From Acidobacteriota bacterium (GTDB taxonomy: Bacteria; Acidobacteriota; Vicinamibacteria; Vicinamibacterales; UBA2999): a stretch of DNA of 64,000 nt. A model generated the notes under the pieces. That model was not told the origin of the DNA, did no database searches, and saw only the letters and a program-made list of their open reading frames with translations. The stretch is taken from assembly GCA_018000455.1 (NCBI GenBank), contig JAGNJW010000002.1:287032-351031 (forward strand), in the 5' to 3' direction. This document shows, piece by piece, positions 14,368 to 22,266 of this stretch (the stretch's first letter is position 1; every line of letters starts with the position of its first letter). The position numbers were made by a program, and so were the translations under genes.

Positions 14368-15702
14368 ATGGACGCCCTTGAGTTCCTCGAGCGGCAGGAG
14401 CGGGAGGCCTACCTGGCGCGCACGCCGGCCTCGCGTGCCCTCCATGCCCGCGCCAGCGCGGTGCTCCCGGGCGGCGACACCAGGACGGGCACCTTCCACC
14501 TGCCGTATCCGCTCTTTGTCGCCGACGGCGACGGTTGCTGGCTCACCGATGCCGACGGCCGACGCTACCTCGATACGCTCTACAACTTCACGTCGCTCCT
14601 CCACGGTCACGCGTTCCCGCCGATCGTCGAGGCGATCGCCGCCCAGGCCCGGCGCGGCACGGTGCACGGCACGGCCAACGCACTGCAGGTGGAGCTGGCC
14701 GAAGTGCTGTGCCGGCGCGTCCCTTCGGTCGAGCGTCTGCGCTTCTGCAACTCGGGCACCGAGGCAACGCTGGGCGCGCTGCGCGCGGCCAAGGCCTTCA
14801 CGGGCAAGCCCGGTGTCCTGAAGATGTCCGGCGGCTACCACGGCTCGCACGATCAGGCAGCCGTGGCCGCCTCGGCGCCATACGACCGGCTGCCGCCCGG
14901 CCTCTCGCCGGGGGCCGCTGGCGAGGTCGTGGTTGGGGGCTTCAACGATCTCGATCGCACCGCGACGCTCATCCAGAGACACCGCGACCACCTGGCCGCC
15001 GTCATCGTCGAGCCGATGCTCGGGTCGGGCGCAACCGTCGCCACGCCCGCGTTCCTCGCCGGGCTGCGGGCGGTCACCGCCGAATGCGATGTGCTGCTCG
15101 TCTTCGATGAGGTGATCACGCTACGGCTCGGCGTCGGCGGCCTGCAGCGCGCCTTCGGCATCACGCCAGACCTGACCAGCTTCGGCAAGATCATGGGCGG
15201 CGGCTTGCCCGTCGGCGCCTTCGGCGGACGCGCCGACGTCATGACCGCCTACGACCCGTCGCGGCCCGGCGCCATCGCACACTCGGGCACCTACAACGGC
15301 AACGCGGCGACGATGGCCGCCGGCCTTGTCGCACTCGAGCACTTCGACGACGTGGCCGTAACCGCGCTGAATGCCACCGGCGACGCGCTGCGCGCGCGGC
15401 TGAACGCGACGATCGCCGCGACCGGCGCCGAGGCCGTGGTCACCGGCTACGGGTCGCTCATGCAGTTGCACCTTACGGCACCGGCCGTGGCGACGCCCGA
15501 GGCCGCCCGGGCCGCCAACACCCGCCTCGTGAAGCTGATGCACCTGACACTCGCCAACCGCGGCGTCTTCAGCTCCACGCGACAGCTTTACGTGGTGCCC
15601 ACCGTCATGACGCCTGGCGACTTCGACGCATTCGTGGACGCGTTTGCCGATGCGCTCACCGTCGTCGCGCGCGCCAGCGCAGCGGTCACGACGATACTCT
15701 GA
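14368..15702 (+). CDS. Class III PLP aminotransferase, glutamate-1-semialdehyde aminomutase-like
   Basis: A 444-residue fold-type I PLP enzyme. The Schiff-base lysine is K274 in TSFGKIMGGGLPVGA, the HemL-type context. FCNSGTEATLGALRAAKAFT binds cofactor phosphate, and VFDEVITLR supplies the Asp that contacts the pyridine ring. It most resembles the GSA aminomutase-like group that includes many amino-acid aminotransferases rather than true HemL, which would have a different N-terminus and be tied to tetrapyrrole genes. The substrate is unknown. A metal-transporter-like gene follows after 26 bp, so the two are probably co-transcribed. Confidence 0.88.
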   Translation: MDALEFLERQEREAYLARTPASRALHARASAVLPGGDTRTGTFHLPYPLFVADGDGCWLTDADGRRYLDTLYNFTSLLHGHAFPPIVEAIAAQARRGTVHGTANALQVELAEVLCRRVPSVERLRFCNSGTEATLGALRAAKAFTGKPGVLKMSGGYHGSHDQAAVAASAPYDRLPPGLSPGAAGEVVVGGFNDLDRTATLIQRHRDHLAAVIVEPMLGSGATVATPAFLAGLRAVTAECDVLLVFDEVITLRLGVGGLQRAFGITPDLTSFGKIMGGGLPVGAFGGRADVMTAYDPSRPGAIAHSGTYNGNAATMAAGLVALEHFDDVAVTALNATGDALRARLNATIAATGAEAVVTGYGSLMQLHLTAPAVATPEAARAANTRLVKLMHLTLANRGVFSSTRQLYVVPTVMTPGDFDAFVDAFADALTVVARASAAVTTIL

Positions 15703-15728
15703 TACGCTCCCCGCCGGAAGGGTCCCCT

Positions 15729-17015
15729 GTGTCGAACACGTCTGCCGCGAAGCCTGCTCCCTCCGTCAGTTTCCTCAAGCTCGCCGGTCCGGGACTGGTC
15801 GTGGCCGCGACCGGCATCGGCTCGGGCGATGTCGTCTCGGCCACGGTGGGCGGCGCCCGCTACGGCGTGGTGCTGCTGTGGGCCATCGCCCTGGGCGCGT
15901 TCTTCAAGTTCGTGCTGAGCGAGGGCATCGCGCGCTGGCAGCTGGCCACCGGCCAGACCGTGATCGAAGGCTGGGCCGAGCATCTGCACGCCTCGGTGAA
16001 GTTCGTCTTCGGCGTCTACCTCCTGTTCTGGACCGTGGCCGTCAGCGCCGCGCTCACCAACGCCTGCGGGCTCGGGCTCGCCAACCTCACCGGGGGCGCC
16101 GTGTCGCAGTCGTGGGGCGCGGTGCTGCACAGCCTGATCGGCTTTGCCTTCGTCTATCTCGGCGGCTACGGCCAGTTCGAGAGGGCGATGAAGGTGCTGG
16201 TCGGCGTGATGGGCTTCAGCATCGTGGTCTGCGCGGCCCTGACCATGAACAATCCGGGCCCGGCCATGACGGGACTGGTGCTGCCGACGATACCCGTCGG
16301 CAGCGGCACCTACGTGCTGTCGCTCATCGGCGGCATCGGCGGCTCGGTCACGATGCTCTCCTACAACTACTGGATGCGCGAAGAAGGCATGCGCGGTTCA
16401 GGCTATCTCTCCTATGTGCGCGGTGATGTCGCCGTCGCCTACGTGTTCACGGCCATGTTCGGCATCTCGATCATGCTCATCGCCAACACGGCGTTCTTCG
16501 TGCCCGGCGTGGCGCTCAGGGACGCCGAAGCCGTGCCGCGAATGGCGTCGTTCCTGGGCACGGTTCTCGGGCCGTTCGGCGTGTGGGCCTACGGGCTCGG
16601 CTTCTGGGCCGCCGTGTTCGCGTCGCTGCTCGGCGTGTGGCAGAGCGTGCCGTATCTGTATGCCGACATCTACGGCGTGATGAAGGGGCTGTCGATCAAG
16701 GCGCGCAAGGAGATCACGCAGGTGACGAGCCGGCCGTACCTGCTCGGCCTCATCTTCATCACGCTGGTGCCGCTGCCGCTGGCCTTCACGGGCGCACCGC
16801 TGCTCATCATCGTGACCTACACGGTCATCGGCAGTCTGTTCGTGCCGTTCCTCGCCGCAACGCTCCTCTACCTGAACAACCGCATCGCCTGGGCCGACAA
16901 GGACGTGCCGAAGAATGCCATGGCGACCAACCTGCTGCTGGTCGCGATTCTCGTGCTGTTCCTCTTCGTCGGCGCCCAGGAGGCGATGAACGCGCTCAGG
17001 CGGATCATGGGATAG
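15729..17015 (+). CDS. Nramp-related membrane transporter lacking the canonical metal-site residues
   Basis: A 428-residue protein with about 11 membrane helices and the Nramp (SLC11) fold by overall pattern. In helix 1, where metal-transporting Nramps have DPGN, this protein has GSGD (31-34, TGIGSGDVVSATVGG). In helix 6, where they have MPHN, it has LSYN (in SVTMLSYNYWMREEG). The Asp, Met and Pro that define Mn/Fe transport are therefore absent, and it belongs to a divergent Nramp branch whose substrate is not known to me. The GTG start follows GGAAGGG. The preceding gene is an aminotransferase, 26 bp away, which could hint at an organic or amino substrate; that is speculation. Confidence 0.82.
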   Translation: MSNTSAAKPAPSVSFLKLAGPGLVVAATGIGSGDVVSATVGGARYGVVLLWAIALGAFFKFVLSEGIARWQLATGQTVIEGWAEHLHASVKFVFGVYLLFWTVAVSAALTNACGLGLANLTGGAVSQSWGAVLHSLIGFAFVYLGGYGQFERAMKVLVGVMGFSIVVCAALTMNNPGPAMTGLVLPTIPVGSGTYVLSLIGGIGGSVTMLSYNYWMREEGMRGSGYLSYVRGDVAVAYVFTAMFGISIMLIANTAFFVPGVALRDAEAVPRMASFLGTVLGPFGVWAYGLGFWAAVFASLLGVWQSVPYLYADIYGVMKGLSIKARKEITQVTSRPYLLGLIFITLVPLPLAFTGAPLLIIVTYTVIGSLFVPFLAATLLYLNNRIAWADKDVPKNAMATNLLLVAILVLFLFVGAQEAMNALRRIMG

Positions 17016-17115
17016 ATCGCCGGAACCCTGGCATGCCCGACCGGGAATTGCCGCCGCCGGGCAGGTCTGGCAGCCGAGGAGCGGAACCCAAGGCGCGGCC
17101 GCCGTCGGCTGGAGA

Positions 17116-17256
17116 ATGTGTGCGACGATTCCCTCCAGCATCATGGCGCACACTCTGATCGCTGCGGCCGCCCCACGGTCACTGCAGGCCGACGCCATGG
17201 CCACGCTGGTCGCCGAGACGAGCGCCCCCGTCGAGGGACTGGTGGCCGAGCGCTGA
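17116..17256 (+). CDS. Possible 46-residue leader ORF coupled to glcD
   Basis: ATG at 17116 (GGAGA just ahead) opens a 46-codon frame with Ala-rich helical text ([19 protein letters not shown]) whose TGA overlaps the glcD ATG as TGATG. Such an overlap is typical of translational coupling. I do not recognise the product; it could also be the tail of a lost gene, as the frame stays open upstream to about 16990. An inverted repeat spans 17118-17153 inside it. Confidence 0.25.
   Translation: MCATIPSSIMAHTLIAAAAPRSLQADAMATLVAETSAPVEGLVAER
17118..17153. promoter_or_regulatory. Inverted repeat upstream of the glc operon, possible operator
   Basis: GTGTGCG (17118-17124) and CGCACAC (17147-17153) form a 7-bp dyad with centres 29 bp apart, 100-140 bp before glcD. 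This would suit a dimeric regulator of the hydroxy-acid operon, but no regulator gene is next to it. Confidence 0.25.
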
Positions 17257-18632
17257 TGGAGCTGCTGGCCGCGCTCGCCGCGATCTACCCGCAGGATCGG
17301 CTGCTGACCCAGGCGAGCGCGCTCGCCTCGTATGAGAGCGACGCGCTGACGGCGTTCCGGACGCGTCCACGTGCGGTGGTGCTGGCCGAGTCGCGGCAGG
17401 AGATCATCGATACCGTGCGGCTCTGCCACCGGGCCAGCGTGCCATTCGTGGCCCGGGGGTCGGGCACCAGCTTGTCAGGCGGGTCGGTCCCCCTCGAAGA
17501 CGGTATCGTCATCGCGCTCAACCGGATGAACCGCATCACCCGCCTCGACCCGATCGACCGCATCGCGGTGGTCGAGCCGGGCGTCATCAACCTCGATATC
17601 TCGGCGGCGGCCGAGCCGTACGGGCTCTACTACGCACCCGATCCGTCGAGCCAGTCGGTGTGCACCATTGGCGGCAACGTCGCCTTCAACTCCGGCGGCG
17701 CGCACTGCTTCCGCCACGGCATGACGGCCAATCACGTGCTGGGCCTGGAGGTCGTGCTTCCAGACGGCGAGGTCGTGAGGCTCGGCGGCGAGAGCGTGGA
17801 AAGCGTCGGCCCGGATCTGGCCGGGTTCTTCGTGGGCTCCGAGGGCCTGTTCGGCGTGGCGCTCGAGGTGACGGTTCGGCTGTTGCCGCGTCCGGAGGTG
17901 TATCGCACCGTGCTCGCCAGCTACGCGTCACTGCAGGCCTCCGGCGACGCCGTCACCCGCATCATCGCCGCGGGTCTGCTCCCGGGCGCGATGGAGATCA
18001 TGGATCGCCTCGCCATGGATGCCGCCGAAGCGGCCGTGCACGCCGGCTATCCGCCCGAGGCCGCGGCCGTGCTGCTCGTGGAGCTCGAAGGTGAAGCGGC
18101 CCAGGCAGACGCCGAGCTGGCCCGTCTCATGGCCGTGCTCGATGCCTCGGCACCGACCCACGTCCACGTGGCGGCCAACGCCGACGAGCGGGCGTTGCTG
18201 TGGAAGGGCCGCAAGTGTGCGTTCTCGGCCGTCGGACGCCTGAGCCCAGACTTCATCGTGCAGGACGGCGTGGTGCCGCGCACCAAGCTTGGCGACGCCC
18301 TGGTCGCCATCGAGCAGCTCTCGCGCCAGCACGGCGTGCGCGTGGCCAACGTCTTCCATGCCGGCGACGGCAACCTGCATCCGCTCATCCTCTACGACGG
18401 CCGCGAGCCCGGCGCGCTCGAGCGCGCCGAGGCGCTCGCCAGCGACATCCTGCGGCTGTGTATCCGGCTGGGCGGCTCGATCACCGGTGAGCACGGCGTC
18501 GGGCTCGAGAAGCGCGCCTTCCTGTCCGAGATGTATGGGCCCGAAGACATGGCGTTCATGCAGCGGCTGCGCGAGGCGGTCGACGGCCGCCGACTGGCCA
18601 ACCGGGGCAAGATGCTGGAGACGCCGGCGTGA
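17256..18632 (+). CDS. glcD: Glycolate/lactate oxidase FAD subunit GlcD
   Basis: A 458-residue FAD-linked oxidase of the GlcD/D-lactate dehydrogenase type. The FAD-binding PCMH domain (about 35-215) has [18 protein letters not shown] and the phosphate loop [12 protein letters not shown]. The C-terminal cap has [17 protein letters not shown] and [15 protein letters not shown], the histidine-rich active-site motifs that contact the 2-hydroxy acid. GlcD oxidizes glycolate or D-lactate at the inner membrane together with GlcE and GlcF. The ATG at 17256 is used because the family N-terminus ([20 protein letters not shown]) begins just after it. The TGA overlaps the glcE GTG start. Confidence 0.93.
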   Translation: MELLAALAAIYPQDRLLTQASALASYESDALTAFRTRPRAVVLAESRQEIIDTVRLCHRASVPFVARGSGTSLSGGSVPLEDGIVIALNRMNRITRLDPIDRIAVVEPGVINLDISAAAEPYGLYYAPDPSSQSVCTIGGNVAFNSGGAHCFRHGMTANHVLGLEVVLPDGEVVRLGGESVESVGPDLAGFFVGSEGLFGVALEVTVRLLPRPEVYRTVLASYASLQASGDAVTRIIAAGLLPGAMEIMDRLAMDAAEAAVHAGYPPEAAAVLLVELEGEAAQADAELARLMAVLDASAPTHVHVAANADERALLWKGRKCAFSAVGRLSPDFIVQDGVVPRTKLGDALVAIEQLSRQHGVRVANVFHAGDGNLHPLILYDGREPGALERAEALASDILRLCIRLGGSITGEHGVGLEKRAFLSEMYGPEDMAFMQRLREAVDGRRLANRGKMLETPA

Positions 18633-19705
18633 CATCGAGCCCGGCGTCGATCGACGCGCTACAGGATGTCGTGGCCGGCACCTCGCCGGCACCGCTCCGA
18701 GTGGCCGGTGGGGGCACGAAGCGAACGGCCGGCGGCGGACGTGATGACGGTGATGCGCGTGTGCTCGACATGCGAGGCCTCACGGGTATCACCGCCTACG
18801 ATCCGGCTGAGTGTGTCGTCACGGCCCTGGCCGGCACGCCGCTCGCACTCGTGGCCGACGCCCTGGCAGCGCACGGCCAGTATCTGCCGTGGGATCCGCC
18901 GGGCGTGCGCGACCAGGCGACGATGGGCGGGATGGTGGCATCGGGCCTGAGTGGGCCGGGACGCTACCGCTACGGCGGCATCCGCGATTTCGTCATCGGC
19001 GCGCGCCTGGTGGACGGTCGCGGGCGCCTCATCACCAGCGGCGGGCAGGTGGTGAAGAACGCGGCCGGGTTCCTGATGCATCACGCGCTCGTTGGCAGCG
19101 CGGGCCGCCTCGGCGTCATCGTCGAGGTGAGCGTCAAGGTGTTCCCCCGGCCCGAGGCGACGTGCACGCTGGTGGCGCGCGCAACCTCACCGGCCGAGGC
19201 GCTGGCCGCGCACGAGCGCCTGCGGCGCGCCGATCTCGACCTCGATGCCCTCGACCTCGACGTCGGCGCCTGCGCGGTGCTGGCACGGCTGGGGGGCGCA
19301 GCCGATCCGCTGGCACGGCGGGCCGATCGCGCCGCTGAGGCCTTGGCCCTGCCGGTCCACGTGGTCGCTGGCCACGACGAGGGTCAGGCGTGGGCCGACG
19401 CCGCCCCTCTCGGAGGCCCTCGCGACACCAACGTCATCAAGGTGCCAGCCACGCCGTCGCGCCTGGCAGCCCTGCTCGATAGGTTGTCGCCACTCGGCGC
19501 CTGCCGCACGTCGGTGGGCGGCGCGGTGGTGTACCTCTCGGGCGCACAGGACCTCGACGCGGTCGACACCGCGCTCTCGGCGCACGGCACGACCGGCATG
19601 GTGGTGCGGGGCGCCGCGCATGGGCGCTCGCTCGGGGTCGCGCCGGCGACCGCCTTTCTCGACCGCGTCGTCCGCACACTCGATCCCGACGCCCGTTTCC
19701 GCTGA
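18629..19705 (+). CDS. glcE: Glycolate oxidase FAD-binding subunit GlcE
   Basis: A 358-residue protein with the half-size FAD/PCMH fold typical of GlcE. The FAD loop is [13 protein letters not shown] (about 25-37); [22 protein letters not shown] and [17 protein letters not shown] follow, both standard for GlcE. It lacks the full substrate cap found in GlcD, as expected. GTG at 18629 overlaps the glcD stop (GTGA), indicating coupled translation and equal stoichiometry. It partners GlcD and the iron-sulfur subunit encoded seven bases downstream. Confidence 0.93.
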   Translation: MTSSPASIDALQDVVAGTSPAPLRVAGGGTKRTAGGGRDDGDARVLDMRGLTGITAYDPAECVVTALAGTPLALVADALAAHGQYLPWDPPGVRDQATMGGMVASGLSGPGRYRYGGIRDFVIGARLVDGRGRLITSGGQVVKNAAGFLMHHALVGSAGRLGVIVEVSVKVFPRPEATCTLVARATSPAEALAAHERLRRADLDLDALDLDVGACAVLARLGGAADPLARRADRAAEALALPVHVVAGHDEGQAWADAAPLGGPRDTNVIKVPATPSRLAALLDRLSPLGACRTSVGGAVVYLSGAQDLDAVDTALSAHGTTGMVVRGAAHGRSLGVAPATAFLDRVVRTLDPDARFR

Positions 19706-19712
19706 CCTCGTC

Positions 19713-20936
19713 ATGCACCATCGCATTCCCCAATCAGCCGACCCACGGCGCGCCGCCATGGCGGCCGCCGTGTCGTCGTGCGTGCACTGCGGCTTCTGCT
19801 TGCCAGCCTGCCCCACCTACAAGGTGCTCGGCGAGGAGATGGACTCGCCCCGAGGCCGCATCGTGCTCATGAAGGAGGTGCTCGAGGGCGGCCTGGCGCT
19901 CGACGACGCGGCGCCGCATCTCGATCGCTGCCTCGGATGCCTGGCCTGCGAGACCGCCTGCCCATCCGGCGTCCGCTACCGCGACCTGATCGAACCGATG
20001 CGCGAGGATCTGGTGGCAGCGCGATCGTGGCCGGCCCGCCTGCATTTGGCCGGCCTGCTGGTGGTGATGGCCTCGCCCACGCTCTTCCGCGCGGCGGCGG
20101 TGGCGGGCGCAGCCGCCAGAGCGTTGCAAGGAGCGCTACCGGCGACGATGGACACGATGCTCAAACTCCTGCCGGCGTCGCTGCCGGCGCCCACTGCGCC
20201 GCCCGCCGTGACGCCAGCTCGCGGCACCCGGCGCGGGCGCGTGGCACTCATGACCGGGTGCGTGCAGAGCGTGCTGCGGCCGGGCATCACCGAGGCGGCC
20301 ATCCGCGTGCTGGCGGCCAACGGCGTCGAGGTGGTCGTGCCGCCCGACCAGGGCTGCTGCGGCGCGTTGGCCCTGCATGCTGGCGACCGTTCGCACGGCG
20401 AGGCGCTCGCGGCCGCGCATCACCGTCGCTTCCCCATCGATGTCGATGCCGTGCTGGCCTCGGCAGCGGGCTGCGGTTCGTCGATGAAGGCCACGCACCG
20501 AGGCGCCGCTCCCGTGCTCGACGTGCTGGAGTACCTGGACCGCCTCGGTCTGGTCGAACCGCTCGCGCTCGCCACGCCCAGGCGCGTGGCCTATCAGGAC
20601 GCCTGCCACCTGGCGCACGCCCAGCAGGTGACGAGTGCGCCGCGGCGCCTGCTGGCGGCCATTGACGGCCTGACGCTGGCGCCCCTCGCCGACAGTGGCC
20701 TGTGCTGCGGCTCGGCGGGGCTCTACAACCTCGAGCAGCCCGAGCTGGCCGCCGCCCTTGGCCGCCGAAAAGCCGCGGCCATCGCCGCTTCGGGTGCCAC
20801 GCTCGTCACCTCCGCCAATATCGGCTGTCTCACGCAGATGCAGGCCTCGCTCGCATCAGATGGGCACGCCATCGAGGTCGCCCACGTCGTCGAACTCCTC
20901 GACATGGCGTCGACGGGCCGGCGCGAATCACAATAG
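19713..20936 (+). CDS. glcF: Glycolate oxidase iron-sulfur subunit GlcF
   Basis: A 407-residue protein with two N-terminal [4Fe-4S] motifs: C23, C26, C29, C33 (SSCVHCGFCLPACPTY) and C73, C76, C79, C83 (CLGCLACETACPSG). Two CCG domains follow, with DQGCCGALALHAGDRSHG and SGLCCGSAGLYN, the cysteine-rich modules that bind further clusters in GlcF and heterodisulfide-reductase-like subunits. It passes electrons from the GlcDE flavins toward quinone. ATG at 19713 is seven bases after the glcE stop, and larA begins three bases after the glcF stop, so the four genes are one operon. Confidence 0.94.
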   Translation: MHHRIPQSADPRRAAMAAAVSSCVHCGFCLPACPTYKVLGEEMDSPRGRIVLMKEVLEGGLALDDAAPHLDRCLGCLACETACPSGVRYRDLIEPMREDLVAARSWPARLHLAGLLVVMASPTLFRAAAVAGAAARALQGALPATMDTMLKLLPASLPAPTAPPAVTPARGTRRGRVALMTGCVQSVLRPGITEAAIRVLAANGVEVVVPPDQGCCGALALHAGDRSHGEALAAAHHRRFPIDVDAVLASAAGCGSSMKATHRGAAPVLDVLEYLDRLGLVEPLALATPRRVAYQDACHLAHAQQVTSAPRRLLAAIDGLTLAPLADSGLCCGSAGLYNLEQPELAAALGRRKAAAIAASGATLVTSANIGCLTQMQASLASDGHAIEVAHVVELLDMASTGRRESQ

Positions 20937-20939
20937 GCC

Positions 20940-22205
20940 ATGCGTCTCGATCTCGACTACGGCAGCCACGGCCTGGTGGTGGACGTCCCCGACGATCGCA
21001 CCGTCGTCGTGGCGCCGCGTCATACCGACGCGCTCGGCGACGCTGCCGCCGCCCTCGCAGGCGCGCTCGAGCGTCCGACGGCCGGGCCGCCTTTGGCCTC
21101 ACTCGTCGAGCATGGCCAGAAGGTCGCGATCTCGGTCTGCGACATCACACGCGCGCAACCGCGCCGGGTGATGCTCGAAGCCATCTTCGCCGCGCTCGGG
21201 CAGACGCGCGCCGAGGACGTCACGATTCTGGTCGCCACGGGCACCCACCGCGCCTGCACGCCCGACGAGCTGACGCGGATGCTCGGGCCCGGCATCGTGG
21301 CGCGTTACCGGGTCGTCAATCACGACGCCAGAGACGACGCCTCGCTGGCCTTTGCCGGCACGACGTCGGGCGGCGTGCCCATCTGGCTGAACCGCCACTG
21401 GACTGAAGCCGATGTCCGCATCACGACCGGCTTCGTCGAACCGCATTTCTTCGCCGGCTTCAGCGGTGGACCGAAGATGGTGGCCCCGGGTCTGGCCGGG
21501 CTCGCCACGACGCTCGTGCTACACGACGCGCGTCACATCGGCCACCCGAACGCCGTCTGGGGCATCACCGAGGGCAATCCCATTCACGACGACGTCCGCG
21601 AGATCGCGACCATGACCGGCGTGACCTTTGCGCTCGACGTGGCGCTCAACCGCGAACAGGCAATTACGAAGGTCTTCGCCGGCACGCTGCTCGAGGAGCA
21701 TGCGGCCGCCTGCGTCTATGTCAAGCAGACGGCCATGTGTCCGGTCGACGGCCGCTTCGACGTGGTCGTGACGACCAACTCCGGGTATCCGCTGGATCAG
21801 AACCTCTACCAGGCCGTCAAAGGGATATCGGCGGCGGCGTGCATCGTCAAGACCGGCGGCACCATCCTGTGCGCGGCCGAGTGCCGCGACGGCGTGCCCG
21901 ATCACGGCCCCTACGGCCGGCTGCTACGGCAGCGCCGCTCGCCGGCGGCACTGCTCGAGATGGTCGAGGCGCCTGGGTTTGCCGAGCAGGACGCCTGGCA
22001 GGTGCAGGTACAAGCGCTCATCCAGCAGAAGGCGCGCGTGCTGGTCATGGCCGACGGCCTGACCCACGAACAACTGCGGCAGGCGCACTTCGAACCCGTG
22101 ACTGACGTGGGCATGGCCGTGCGCGATGCCCTGGGACAGGCGGGTCCCGGCGCTTCGCTGGCCGTCCTGCCGCACGGCCCCCAGACGATTCCCTACCTGC
22201 GCTGA
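20940..22205 (+). CDS. larA: LarA family nickel-pincer 2-hydroxyacid racemase
   Basis: A 421-residue LarA homologue. LarA interconverts L- and D-lactate with a nickel pincer nucleotide bound to a lysine; the matching residue is K179 in FAGFSGGPKM. Catalytic and nickel-site histidines appear at H103 (TGTHRA), H169 (VEPHFF) and the cluster H195-H202 (LHDARHIGHPN). Many LarA relatives act on other 2-hydroxy acids, so lactate is not certain. Fused to the glcDEF operon by a 3-bp gap, it probably supplies the stereoisomer that GlcDEF can oxidize. The cofactor genes larB, larC and larE are not in this window. Confidence 0.9.
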   Translation: MRLDLDYGSHGLVVDVPDDRTVVVAPRHTDALGDAAAALAGALERPTAGPPLASLVEHGQKVAISVCDITRAQPRRVMLEAIFAALGQTRAEDVTILVATGTHRACTPDELTRMLGPGIVARYRVVNHDARDDASLAFAGTTSGGVPIWLNRHWTEADVRITTGFVEPHFFAGFSGGPKMVAPGLAGLATTLVLHDARHIGHPNAVWGITEGNPIHDDVREIATMTGVTFALDVALNREQAITKVFAGTLLEEHAAACVYVKQTAMCPVDGRFDVVVTTNSGYPLDQNLYQAVKGISAAACIVKTGGTILCAAECRDGVPDHGPYGRLLRQRRSPAALLEMVEAPGFAEQDAWQVQVQALIQQKARVLVMADGLTHEQLRQAHFEPVTDVGMAVRDALGQAGPGASLAVLPHGPQTIPYLR

Positions 22206-22266
22206 GGCGGGTGGACGGCTCGCTCGGCGGGCACCCAGGCCACTGGCCGCATGCACCGCCACGGCC

